Below are positions 18,350 to 27,281 of a DNA stretch of 52,741 nt, in pieces. Source of the DNA: Deltaproteobacteria bacterium (lineage in GTDB: Bacteria; Myxococcota_A; Polyangia; Polyangiales; Sandaracinaceae). Position 1 is the stretch's first letter; each line of letters opens with the position of its first letter. Below the pieces are notes generated by a model. The model saw only the letters and a list, made by a program, of their open reading frames with translations. It had not been told where the DNA came from and did not search any database. The position numbers and the translations under genes are program-made. The DNA is taken from NCBI GenBank assembly GCA_017303575.1, contig JAFLCL010000031.1, forward strand, positions 1 through 52,741, given 5' to 3'.

Positions 18350-20319
18350 TCGACGACCCTCCGCTCCGCGAAGAGGCGCGTGGGCGCCGTGAGACCGCTC
18401 GAGGGATCCTCGACCTCGACGATCACGAGGATGCGATCGCCAGCCGACACACGGCCCGTGAGCTCGATGCGTCGCGTGTGCTCGCCCGCACGAAGCACGA
18501 AGCGATCGCGGCGCAGATCGGACTCCTCGACGATCGTGTCGAACGGCAGGAGCGTGTGCGTGAGCACGCCGACGACCACGCCCTCGGTGTCGGCCCACGG
18601 GACCGTCACCTCGACCACCAGCGTGCGAAGGCTGCCGCGTGGCGTCGTGATCGCGAGCGTCGCAGTCGGTCGCGGCGCGACACGGCCGAGAAGAGAGGCG
18701 ACCTCGGGGCTCGCGCGATCGCGCACGAGGTCTGCCTGCCACTCGCGGTGGAGCGTCGCTTCGTCGATCGTCGTCGAGGCGAGCAGACGCGCCGAGGGCG
18801 GCGAGAAGAGCGTGCTCAACACGGTGCGCGAGTCACGCGGCGACCACGCGGAGAAGAGAGCGCGCGCGAGCTGCGGAGGACCCGCGCCGTTCGTGAGGCG
18901 CGCAAGCGTCACCATGCCGGAGCCAGCGAGGCTCTCGGCGACGCGATCGCTCTCCTCTTCACGAAGGCGAGACCAGGCCGCGATGCGAGCACGGTCGACG
19001 CCGCGACCTCCGCTCGCCGACGCATGGAGTGGCAGCTGAGCGAGCGCGCGACGTGCGCTCGAGAGCCTGCAGTCGACGGCGTGCGTCGCGCGGTGCGGGC
19101 CCCCGCGATGAGGACCACAGTACGCCCACCACAGCGGAAAGCCCGAGCGCGCCCACGCCTGCGGCTCGAAGTGCGCGCGGTGGTTGGTGCGGTCGTCGAG
19201 CAGGCTCCGAACGAGCGCGGCCTCGAGGCCTTCGAGATCGGGCGATGCGCTCGCGCGAAAGTTCGCGCGCACGAGCGCGCCATCGCCCGGACGCAGGAAC
19301 GCGTCCTCGAACGTGCGCCCATCGAGGCTGCCGCGCAGGACCACGCGCGCCTCCGGCAGCGCGGTCCATCCCATCGCAGGCATCAGCGCGAGGAGCGAAG
19401 GCTCGAGGCGCGCGAGCAGCGCTTCCGCGTCCTCGCGGCCCGCGGGCGATCCGTAGCCGATCACGAGCGGGACCGATCGCGCGCGCACCACGTGCTCGCC
19501 CGTCATCTGGTAGGGCGCAGGCTCGGGCTCGGGCTGGAGGCCCGACCACACGATCAGCACGGTGCACGTCGCGATGCCCACCATCGCGCGCTCACGCGAG
19601 CTCATCGGCTTGCTCAGCGTCTCTTGCACGCCGCCCTCGCGCACGAAGCTCAGCGCGACGGTGGTGGCGAGGAAGGCGCCCGCGATGGCGAGCGACACGA
19701 GCGTCTCGGTCCACGGCACGCCCGCGCGGGAGATGGCGAGGTCCTGTCCGATCAGCGCGAACGGACCGAAGCGCATCAGCTCGAGCTCGGTCGTCGAGGC
19801 GAGGATGATCAGCACCAGCCCGAGCGCGAGGTAGAGCGGGACGCGCAGCTTGCCGAGCTGCCCCATCGCGAAGAGGAACGACCACAACGTCAGCGTGAAG
19901 ACGACGGTGCGGGCGCCCAGCGACATCACGAAGCCCGCGTCGATCGGCTCGCGCAACGACGCGACGGCGAGCGTCACCACGAGCGACGTGCACGAGACCC
20001 CGAGCAGGATCACGGCGCCGAGCGACCACTTCACGACGAAAGGCTCGAGGCGCCCCATCGGCAGCCCCTCGAGGAAGCGCTGCGTGCGGCCGTAGAGGTC
20101 CGCGACGACGAGCCGGTTGCCCACCGCGAACGCGAACGGGAGGAACGCGAAGCGGAGGAAGCTCGCGTGGATCTCCATGTACGAGACGGTCGCGGCCGCA
20201 CCGAGCGCGCCCAGCAAGAAGAAGAGCCACGCGATCGGCAGGCCGAGCGTGGCCACCGCGATGACCACCGTGTGCTGACGCAGCTCCTTGAGGAGGAGCA
20301 CCCAGAGGCGCGAGATCAC
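18346..20319 (-). CDS. ABC-2 type permease with large soluble C-terminal domain (degenerate peptidase-like)
   Basis: 657 residues from GTG 20319, which overlaps the ATPase stop (GTGA). The N-terminal half has about seven hydrophobic segments, starting with ISRLWVLLLKELRQHTVVIAVATLG. From about residue 280 the chain is soluble and probably periplasmic, with a layout like its neighbour's: domain, helical region, C-terminal beta domain ending in LFAERRVVE. Where the neighbour has HESAH and EGGAEW, this protein has only LVRSLLDDRTNHRAHF and FPLWWAYC, so zinc binding looks lost. A paired active and inactive permease-peptidase heterodimer is the simplest reading. The homology of the two halves is my inference. 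Confidence 0.72.
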   Translation of the reverse strand: MISRLWVLLLKELRQHTVVIAVATLGLPIAWLFFLLGALGAAATVSYMEIHASFLRFAFLPFAFAVGNRLVVADLYGRTQRFLEGLPMGRLEPFVVKWSLGAVILLGVSCTSLVVTLAVASLREPIDAGFVMSLGARTVVFTLTLWSFLFAMGQLGKLRVPLYLALGLVLIILASTTELELMRFGPFALIGQDLAISRAGVPWTETLVSLAIAGAFLATTVALSFVREGGVQETLSKPMSSRERAMVGIATCTVLIVWSGLQPEPEPAPYQMTGEHVVRARSVPLVIGYGSPAGREDAEALLARLEPSLLALMPAMGWTALPEARVVLRGSLDGRTFEDAFLRPGDGALVRANFRASASPDLEGLEAALVRSLLDDRTNHRAHFEPQAWARSGFPLWWAYCGPHRGGPHRATHAVDCRLSSARRALAQLPLHASASGGRGVDRARIAAWSRLREEESDRVAESLAGSGMVTLARLTNGAGPPQLARALFSAWSPRDSRTVLSTLFSPPSARLLASTTIDEATLHREWQADLVRDRASPEVASLLGRVAPRPTATLAITTPRGSLRTLVVEVTVPWADTEGVVVGVLTHTLLPFDTIVEESDLRRDRFVLRAGEHTRRIELTGRVSAGDRILVIVEVEDPSSGLTAPTRLFAERRVVE

Positions 20320-21236
20320 GTGCGCCTGACCATCGCGATGAAGGCCTCTTCGAGCGACACGACCGTGAGCGGCGGTCCGTTCGCCGCCCGGTACGTCTCG
20401 TCTGCCTCGACAGCGTCGAAGCGGCTCGGGTCCGCGCACTCGAGCATCATCCGGAGCGTGGCACCGCGCGCCTCCACGTGCGCGATGCGGATGCCGTAGC
20501 TCGCGAGCAGCGGCTGCCAGCGCGCGCGTGATCCGTCGAGCGAGTCGTCGACACCGAGCTCGGCTTCGAAGAGGCGCACGCGATCGCCGAGCGCCACGAC
20601 CGAGCCCTCGAACTTGGTCTTGCCGGCGTCGACGACCCCGACGCGCTGCGCGACGAGCTCGATCTCGTCGATGAGGTGCGTGGAGAAGAACGTGGTCCGG
20701 CCCGAGGCCTCGGCGCGCACGATGTCGAGGAACTCGCGGCGCGCCACGGGATCGAGGCCCGCCGTCGGCTCGTCGAGCAACAAGAGCGGCGGCCGATGTG
20801 CGAGCGCGAGCGCGAGCGCGAGCTTCACGCGCATGCCGCCGGAGAAGCCATCGATGCGTCGATCGAGCGGCACCTCGAGCACGCGCACGACGCGCGCCCA
20901 CTCGCCCTCGTCCCACGTGGGGAAGAAGCCGCGCACGAAGCGGCCCATCTGCGCGGCGTTCATCCAGCCGTAGAAGCTCTGCTCCTGCGCGACATAGCCG
21001 ATGCGCTGACGCAGCTTCACGACGTCGCGATCGAAGCGCTCGCCGAAGAGGCGCACCTCACCCTTGGTCGGGCGCGTGATGCCCATGAGGATGCGGATCG
21101 TGGTGGACTTGCCCGCGCCGTTGCGACCGAGGAAGCCGTAGACCTCACCGCTTCCCACGGTGAGATCGAGCCCCGAGAGCGCCACGTGTTTGCCGTAGCT
21201 CTTCTCGAGACCGCGGATGGAGATCACCTCGCTCAT
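20316..21236 (-). CDS. ABC transporter ATP-binding protein
   Basis: 306 residues. Walker A GRNGAGKS is at 37-44, the signature FSGGMRVKLALALALAHRP near 133, Walker B LLLLDEPTAGLDP, and the switch His in FFSTHLIDE. A C-terminal extension of about 90 residues is common in ATPases of the ABC-2/CcmA drug and peptide exporter group. It heads the operon ATPase-permease-permease/peptidase, each joined by 4-base overlaps. A TATGCT box at 21246-21251 lies 9 nt before ATG 21236, giving a very short leader. Together the three genes encode an exporter, substrate unknown, possibly processing a peptide during or after export. Confidence 0.92.
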   Translation of the reverse strand: MSEVISIRGLEKSYGKHVALSGLDLTVGSGEVYGFLGRNGAGKSTTIRILMGITRPTKGEVRLFGERFDRDVVKLRQRIGYVAQEQSFYGWMNAAQMGRFVRGFFPTWDEGEWARVVRVLEVPLDRRIDGFSGGMRVKLALALALAHRPPLLLLDEPTAGLDPVARREFLDIVRAEASGRTTFFSTHLIDEIELVAQRVGVVDAGKTKFEGSVVALGDRVRLFEAELGVDDSLDGSRARWQPLLASYGIRIAHVEARGATLRMMLECADPSRFDAVEADETYRAANGPPLTVVSLEEAFIAMVRRT

Positions 21237-21411
21237 GCGCGGCGGAGCATAGGACACCCCGCGCGTGGAGGGCGGCAGAGAGCGTCGGATCCGCGTGGCC
21301 TCCTCCAGACCGCGCCGAGCGAGAGCGACGTCGACCGCGGTGCTGTCAGGAGGTCGACTTCGATGCGTCGTGCAGAAAAGATCCGACTCGGATCGTCCTC
21401 AGGAGCTCGTC

Positions 21412-22257
21412 ATGACCATCGACCGCAAGACCGCCGCACACCAGGGGCAGGAGATCGCCCGCATCCTCGTGGCCGGCCACTACGTAGCGCCCTCGGGCGC
21501 GAGCGTGGACATCTCGAACGACGTCCGCGTCAGCAGAGAGGCGACGCGATCGATCCGCTTCGACGCACCGCTGCCCAGCACGCCTCCGCGATCGAGGGGA
21601 ACGACGACGATCGAGGTGACGGGGGAGTCCACGCTCGCGGCCTCGCGTCGGCTCTTCGAGCAGCACGGCGACGTGTGCGCGCTCAACTTCGCGTCGGCAC
21701 ACCACGCCGGTGGGGGCTTCCTCTCGGGCGCGCGTGCGCAGGAAGAGTCGCTCGCGCGCAGCTCCGCGCTCTTCGCGTGTCTCGAGGGTGACGCGATGTA
21801 TGCGTTCCATGCGTCGCCGCGCGATCCCATGTACTCGGACTGGGCGATCCACTCGCCGCGCGTGCCCGTGCTGCGCGACGAAGCAGGCTCGCTGCTCGAG
21901 CGTCGGTGGCCGTGCTCGTTCATCACGTGCGCGGCCGTGAACGCGAAGGTCGTGCTGGAGCGTGACGCGACGCGCGGCGCAGAGATCGAGCGCGTGATGT
22001 CGCGCCGCATCGCGCGCGTGCTCGACATCCTGGAGAGCACGAGCGATCGACACGTCGTGCTCGGGGCGTGGGGCTGCGGCGTGTTCGGCAACGACACCAA
22101 GACCATCGCGCGCCTCTTCGCGGAGGGGCTCGCCGCGCGCGAGGGCGCGTTCGATCACGTGGTCTTCGCGATCCTCGACACCTCCCCCGAGCAGCGCTTC
22201 CGGGGTCCGTTCGTCGAGGCGCTCGCCGGCGCTGCCGTGAACGCACCGAGCGAATGA
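21412..22257 (+). CDS. Microbial-type poly(ADP-ribose) glycohydrolase (TIGR02452 family)
   Basis: 281 residues, soluble. The segment LNFASAHHAGGGFLSGARAQEESLARSSALFACL contains the PARG signature GGG...QEES, in which the paired Glu is catalytic. Further family features are MYSDWAIHSPRVPVLRDEAG, SFITCAAVNA and VVLGAWGCGVFGNDTKTIA. These enzymes remove ADP-ribose from modified proteins or nucleic acids with a macro-domain-like fold. ATG 21412 has AGGAG 6 nt upstream, and a perfect hairpin (GATCCG, ACT, CGGATC, 21380-21394) precedes the ribosome site. It is divergent from the ABC exporter. A second ADP-ribose hydrolase lies at 30751. Confidence 0.85.
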   Translation: MTIDRKTAAHQGQEIARILVAGHYVAPSGASVDISNDVRVSREATRSIRFDAPLPSTPPRSRGTTTIEVTGESTLAASRRLFEQHGDVCALNFASAHHAGGGFLSGARAQEESLARSSALFACLEGDAMYAFHASPRDPMYSDWAIHSPRVPVLRDEAGSLLERRWPCSFITCAAVNAKVVLERDATRGAEIERVMSRRIARVLDILESTSDRHVVLGAWGCGVFGNDTKTIARLFAEGLAAREGAFDHVVFAILDTSPEQRFRGPFVEALAGAAVNAPSE

Positions 22258-22355
22258 CTGCGCGGATGTCACGTGATCGTTGTTTCGGCCGTGTTTCGGA
22301 CGAGAAAGATCGGGGCACCGCGGAGGAAGCGCGCGTGGCGAGGTCGCGAGATCGA

Positions 22356-22361
22356 TAGAGT
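22356..22361 (+). promoter_or_regulatory. Putative -10 box of the transglutaminase-DUF2126 gene
   Basis: TAGAGT lies 6 nt before TTG 22368. It starts the four-gene cluster and supports the otherwise unusual TTG start without Shine-Dalgarno. Confidence 0.4.
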
Positions 22362-22367
22362 GAAGGC

Positions 22368-25300
22368 TTGCGCGTCTTCCTTCAGCACGTGTCGACCTAT
22401 CGGTATCCGAGCCCCGCCGTGCTCGGGGTCCACACCATCCGACTCAAGCCCGCTGCGCACGCTCGCGCGCGCGTGGAGAGCTACGGGCTCACCGTCGGCG
22501 GGGGGGCGCACGTCGTGTGGCAGCAGGATCCGGCGGGCAACTTCGTCGCGCATGCGCGCTTCGCGGAGCCGACGGAGGCGCTCGAGATCGGCGTCGAGAT
22601 CGCGATCGATCTCCAGCCCGTCAATCCGTTCGACTTCGTGCTGCATCCATCGGCCGAGCACCTGCCGGTCGCGTACGGCGCGCTCGCGGGAGAGCTCACG
22701 CCCTACCTCGCGCTCGATCGTGCTGCATTCACGCGTGGTCCGCGCTTCGAGGCGCTGCGCGAGGCGACGACGCCGAGCGGCGACGTACGCACCATCGACT
22801 GGCTCGTGTCGCTGAACCGCGCGGTCGCGTCGAGCGTGCGCTACGTGCTGCGTGAAGAAGCGGGCGTGTTCACGCCCGAGCAGACACTCGCCGAGGGACG
22901 CGGTAGCTGTCGCGACTCTGCCGTGCTGCTCGTCGCGCTCCTGCGATCGCACGGCCTCGCGGCGCGCTTCGTGAGCGGCTACCTCGTGCAGCTCGCGGAC
23001 GAGGGCATGCTGCCCGACGAGCCGAAGGGCCTCACGCGCGACGTCGTCGATCTGCACGCATGGGCCGAGGTCTTTCTGCCGGGCGCGGGATGGCTCGGCC
23101 TCGACGCGACGAGCGGTCTGTTCGCCGGGGAGGGCCACATCCCGCTCGCGTGCACGGCGAGCCCCGAGCATGCGGCAGCCATCGAGGGCACGTCGGGTGT
23201 GCTCGCACACGACGTCTCCTTCCACACACAGGTCACCCGCCTCGGCCACGAAGTGCGGCCCACGGCGCCGTTCACCGACGACGCGTGGAGGGCGCTGTGC
23301 GAAGCGGGCGCGCGCACCGACGCGGCCCTCGCTGCGATGGGCGTCGCGCTCACGGTCGGTGGCGAGCCCACGTTCAACTCGCGCCTCCATCCCGAGCGAC
23401 CGGAATGGAACGGCGATGCGCTCGGTCCCACGAAGTGGTCGCAGGGCCTCGCGTTCGCGCGCGCGATTCAACGCAGGCTGCAGCCCGGTGGCGCGATGCT
23501 CCTGCGACAGGGCAAGAGCTATCCGGGTGAGACGCTCCCGCGCTGGGCGCTCGAGCTGATCGCCCGCGCCGATGGTCGGCCGATCTGGCGTGATCTTCCC
23601 CGCGATCGTGCGAGCCGCAGTCAGCTCGCCGACGTCGCGCACGATGCCCAGCCCGGTGTCGCGCGTGGGCGCGAGGACGCAGCGCTCTTGCCCGAGGCAG
23701 AGAAGCTCCTCGGTGCGATCGCACGACGCCTCGCGCTGTCGGGCTTCGTCGATCGGCTGTTCGAGGATCCGCGATGGGCGATCGAGGCCGAGAGCGAGAT
23801 CGACCGAGAGATCGACGCGCGTCACGCGACGCTCGAGGACGACGAAGAACGAAGGCGCCTCGCCCGCTGGCTCGATCGGGGCCTCGCGGCGCCCGCGGGG
23901 TTCGTGCTGCCGATCGCGCGGCGCGGCGACGTGTGGGAGAGCGAGCGCTGGCAGACGCGTCGCGATCGTCTGTATCTCCTCGCCGGTGATGCGCCTGCCG
24001 GTCTTCGGCTCCCGCTTCGTTCGCTCGGAGGCGCAGCCTCGGTGACGGCAGACGAGCCTCCGATCGAGCCGCCCGATCCACGTGGGCCCGAAGCCGCGCG
24101 GCGCGCCGAAGCAGACGAGCACACGAGGCTGTCGCGGCTCGTCGACCGAGGCCATCTTCCCGAGAGCGCACGGCCCGCGCGACGCGACGCACCGGCCATC
24201 GATGCGCGCATTCGCACGGCCCTCGTCGTCGAGCCGCGCGGCGGCGCGCTCTGCGTGTTCCTTCCACCGCTTCCGAGCGTCGCGAGCGCGCTCGTGTTGA
24301 TCGAGGCGATCGACGCTTCGCGCGACGAGGTCGATCTCGAGGTGTTGCTCGAGGGCTACGCGCCCAAGGGGCCCGAGCTCGCGAGCTTCACGCTCACGCC
24401 CGATCCCGGTGTGCTCGAGGTGAACCTCCCGCCGGTCGCGAGCTTCGTGCAACACGCCGAGCTCGTGCAGCGCGTCTTCGACGCAGCGCTCGAGACGGGC
24501 CTCCACGCCGAGAAGTACCTGCTCGACGGACGCCAGGCAGGCAGCGGCGGCGGCAACCACATCACGCTCGGTGGCGCGCGTGCGCTCGAGAGCCCGTTCG
24601 TGCGCGACCCGAGGCTGCTCGCGAGCCTCGTCACGTTCGTGCAGCACCACCCTTCCCTCTCGTACCTCTTCACCGGCCTGTTCGTGGGGCCGACCTCGCA
24701 GGCGCCACGAGTCGACGAGGCACGTCACGACTCGCTCTACGAGCTCGAGATCGCGCTCTCTCGCGCGTTCGCGTCGACGGGCTCGGGCGAGCCTCCGTGG
24801 CTGACGGACCTCTTGTTCCGCGATCTCCTCGTCGACGTCACGGGCAACACGCACCGCGCCGAGATCTGCATCGACAAGCTCTTCGACTTCCGCACCCCGC
24901 ACGGACGACAGGGCGTGATCGAGCTGCGTGCGTTCGAGATGCCGCCGCACCCGCGCATGATGAGCGCGCAGACCGAGCTCGTGCGCACGCTCGTCGCCGC
25001 GCTCGCGAAGCGCCCCTACGCGAAGCCACTCGTGCGCTGGGGCACGCAGCTTCACGATCGGTTTCTCCTGCCGACCTTCCTCTGGCGCGACATGGAGGAC
25101 GTGCTCGCCTTCCTCGCGCGCGAAGATCTCCCGCTGCCCACCGACGTGTACCGCGCCTTCCTCGAGCTCCGCTGCCCGATCGCGGGTCGCATCGACGCAG
25201 AGGACGTGACCGTGGAGGTCCGCAACGCGCTCGAGCCCTGGCCCGTGCTCGGTGAAGAGCCTGCCGAGGGTGGGACCTCGCGCTTCGTCGACAGCTCCGT

Positions 25301-25751
25301 CGAGCGCATCGAGGTGCGCGCGGAGGGGCTCGTCCCTGAGCGACACGTGGTGCTCGTGAACGGTCACGTGCTGCCGATGCGCTCCACGGGTCGCGCGGGA
25401 GAAGGCGCGGCTGGCGTTCGCTTCCGCGCGTGGGCGCCGCCCCGCTCGCTGCAGTCGCACCTCGGCGTCCATCACCCGCTGCGCATCGACGTCCTCGATC
25501 GCTGGTCGTCGCGATCGCTCGGTGCTTGCGCCTACCACGTGTTCCATCCCGAAGGACGCGCCTACGGCGCGCAGCCGCTCACGCGCTTCGAGGCCATCGC
25601 ACGTCGCACACAGCGCTTCACGATCGAGGCGCCGCTCCGCATGCCCGTCTCGCCTCTGCCGGCGACCACGCACGACGACACCGCGTGGACCCTCGATCTG
25701 CGCCGCTTCGATCTCGATCACCCGATCCCTCTGCCTCCGGATCCGTTCTGA
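22368..25751 (+). CDS. Transglutaminase-like protein with C-terminal DUF2126 (putative amidoligase)
   Basis: 1127 residues from TTG 22368. The N-terminal bacterial transglutaminase region (LQHVSTYRYPSPAVLG) leads to the catalytic core: Cys near 181 in GRGSCRDSAVLLVALLRSHG, His near 230 in VVDLHAWAEVF, and Asp near 246 in LGLDATSG. From about 320 (ALTVGGEPTFNSRLHPERPEW, GPTKWSQGLAFARAIQRRL) the long DUF2126 region continues to the end, with SGGGNHITLGG, DVTGNTHRAEICIDKLF and QLHDRFLLPTFLW. Pfam describes DUF2126 as a putative amidoligase. It opens the cluster with ATP-grasp, Alpha-E and Ntn/transglutaminase genes, a known conserved neighbourhood predicted to make or modify peptides. The ATP-grasp gene begins 31 nt downstream. 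Confidence 0.88.
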   Translation: MRVFLQHVSTYRYPSPAVLGVHTIRLKPAAHARARVESYGLTVGGGAHVVWQQDPAGNFVAHARFAEPTEALEIGVEIAIDLQPVNPFDFVLHPSAEHLPVAYGALAGELTPYLALDRAAFTRGPRFEALREATTPSGDVRTIDWLVSLNRAVASSVRYVLREEAGVFTPEQTLAEGRGSCRDSAVLLVALLRSHGLAARFVSGYLVQLADEGMLPDEPKGLTRDVVDLHAWAEVFLPGAGWLGLDATSGLFAGEGHIPLACTASPEHAAAIEGTSGVLAHDVSFHTQVTRLGHEVRPTAPFTDDAWRALCEAGARTDAALAAMGVALTVGGEPTFNSRLHPERPEWNGDALGPTKWSQGLAFARAIQRRLQPGGAMLLRQGKSYPGETLPRWALELIARADGRPIWRDLPRDRASRSQLADVAHDAQPGVARGREDAALLPEAEKLLGAIARRLALSGFVDRLFEDPRWAIEAESEIDREIDARHATLEDDEERRRLARWLDRGLAAPAGFVLPIARRGDVWESERWQTRRDRLYLLAGDAPAGLRLPLRSLGGAASVTADEPPIEPPDPRGPEAARRAEADEHTRLSRLVDRGHLPESARPARRDAPAIDARIRTALVVEPRGGALCVFLPPLPSVASALVLIEAIDASRDEVDLEVLLEGYAPKGPELASFTLTPDPGVLEVNLPPVASFVQHAELVQRVFDAALETGLHAEKYLLDGRQAGSGGGNHITLGGARALESPFVRDPRLLASLVTFVQHHPSLSYLFTGLFVGPTSQAPRVDEARHDSLYELEIALSRAFASTGSGEPPWLTDLLFRDLLVDVTGNTHRAEICIDKLFDFRTPHGRQGVIELRAFEMPPHPRMMSAQTELVRTLVAALAKRPYAKPLVRWGTQLHDRFLLPTFLWRDMEDVLAFLAREDLPLPTDVYRAFLELRCPIAGRIDAEDVTVEVRNALEPWPVLGEEPAEGGTSRFVDSSVERIEVRAEGLVPERHVVLVNGHVLPMRSTGRAGEGAAGVRFRAWAPPRSLQSHLGVHHPLRIDVLDRWSSRSLGACAYHVFHPEGRAYGAQPLTRFEAIARRTQRFTIEAPLRMPVSPLPATTHDDTAWTLDLRRFDLDHPIPLPPDPF

Positions 25752-25782
25752 CCCCACCTCCTCCTCGCGAGACGACGAACCG

Positions 25783-27281
25783 ATGAGCACCCCCGCGAAC
25801 CATCACCCGAAAGGAGAGCGGTCGTTGCTCTCGGCGTACGCGCCGCTCGAGGGCACGTACGACGAGCTCGTCGGCGACCAAGGCATGCACCCGAGCTGTC
25901 GTGGCGCCCTCTCGGCGCTCACGAGCCGGAGCCCCGACGAGCTCGCGCGCATGCTGTCGATCGCCGAGCGCGCGCTCTTGCACAAGGGCGTGACGTTCTC
26001 GGTCTACGCGGATGCGCGCGGCACCGAGAAGATCTTCCCGTTCTGCCTCGTGCCTCGGCCCGTGCCGGCGAACGACTGGCAGCGCCTCGAGCGCGGGCTC
26101 GTTCAGCGCTGCATGCGCTGTCGCTGTTCGTCGACGACGTGTACGGCGCCCAGCGCATCCTCGACGAAGGGATCGTCCCCCGCGAGATGGTGCTCGGGTC
26201 GAAGCACTACCTGCCGGAGCTCCGTCATGCGCGCCCGCCCGGCACCGTGCGCATCCACGTGAGCGGCATCGATCTGATCCGCGATCCCGAGGGGACCTTT
26301 CGCGTCCTCGAGGACAACCTCCGCACGCCGAGCGGTGTGTCGTACGTGCTCGAGAACCGCCTCGTCACCAAGCGCGTGCTCGGCGGGGTGATGGAGGGCG
26401 CGCGCGTCGCGCGGGTCGATCACTACCCAGCGCGACTGGCCGAGACGTTACGCGCGGTCTCGCCCGAGAGCCCCGATCGAACGACCGTCGTGCTGCTCAC
26501 TCCCGGCCCCTACAACAGCGCCTACTTCGAGCACAGCTTCCTCGCGCGACAGATGGGCATCGAGCTCGTGCAGTCGGTCGATCTCTTCGTCGACGACGAC
26601 CGCGTGTGGCTCAAGACCACGCTCGGTCCGCGGCGCGTGCACGTGATCTACCGTCGCACCGACGAGGCCTTCCTCGATCCCGAAGTGTTCCGGAAAGACA
26701 GCTTGATCGGTGTGCCCGGCCTCATGCGCGCATGGCGCGAGGGGCACGTGGCGATCGCGAACGCGCCAGGCAACGGCGTCGCCGACGACAAGGCGATCTA
26801 CGCCTACGTGCCCGACATGATCCGCTTCTACCTGAGCGAAGAGCCACTCTTGGCGCAGGTGCCGACGTGGATGTGCGCACGTGACGACGAGCGCGCCTAC
26901 GTGCTCGAGCACCTCGATCAACTCGTGGTCAAGGCCGTGGACGAGGCGGGCGGCTACGGCATGTTGATGGGCCCTCAGTCCAGCGCCGCAGAGCGCGAGG
27001 AGTTCGCGCGACGCATCGAGGCCGAGCCCAGGCGCTACGTCGCGCAGCGCCGTGTGGAGCTCTCGAGCTGCCCGACGTGGGATCCGATACGTCGTGCGCT
27101 CGTGCCCAAGCGCGTCGATCTGCGCCCGTACCTGCTCCAGGGCCCCGGCCTCCTCGAGGGCAACAAGGGCATCTGGGTGCTGCCTGGCGGGCTCACGCGC
27201 GTGGCGCTCGCAGAGGGCTCGTACGTCGTGAACTCGAGCCAGGGCGGCGGCAGCAAGGACACGTGGGTGCTCCAGCCATGA
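25783..27281 (+). pseudogene. Circularly permuted ATP-grasp protein, broken by an apparent one-base deletion
   Basis: Two adjacent frames together encode a complete family member. The first, from ATG 25783, reads to ERGLVQR at about 26109 ([27 protein letters not shown]). From 26112 a different frame continues without gap: [49 protein letters not shown], through [16 protein letters not shown] to the stop at 27281. Restoring one base near 26109-26111 gives exactly 500 codons and the expected family spacing. The family is a COOH-NH2 ligase-type ATP-grasp found with Alpha-E proteins. No slippery sequence is visible. Sequencing error or a recent mutation are both possible. The stop overlaps the Alpha-E start (ATGA). 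Confidence 0.85.

Noticed and set aside
21380..21411. Fourth copy of the conserved leader before the PARG gene
   Set aside because: CCGAC and AGGAG are similarly placed, but the upstream AACACG/GAAAC block is missing, so similarity may be chance.
22269..25790. Minus-strand open frame of over 1170 codons opposite the transglutaminase-DUF2126 gene
   Set aside because: Arg/Glu-rich antisense translation; the plus-strand protein has all catalytic motifs.
26100..26140. Programmed ribosomal frameshifting in the ATP-grasp gene
   Set aside because: No slippery heptamer or downstream structure is apparent; a one-base deletion explains the exact restoration of length.
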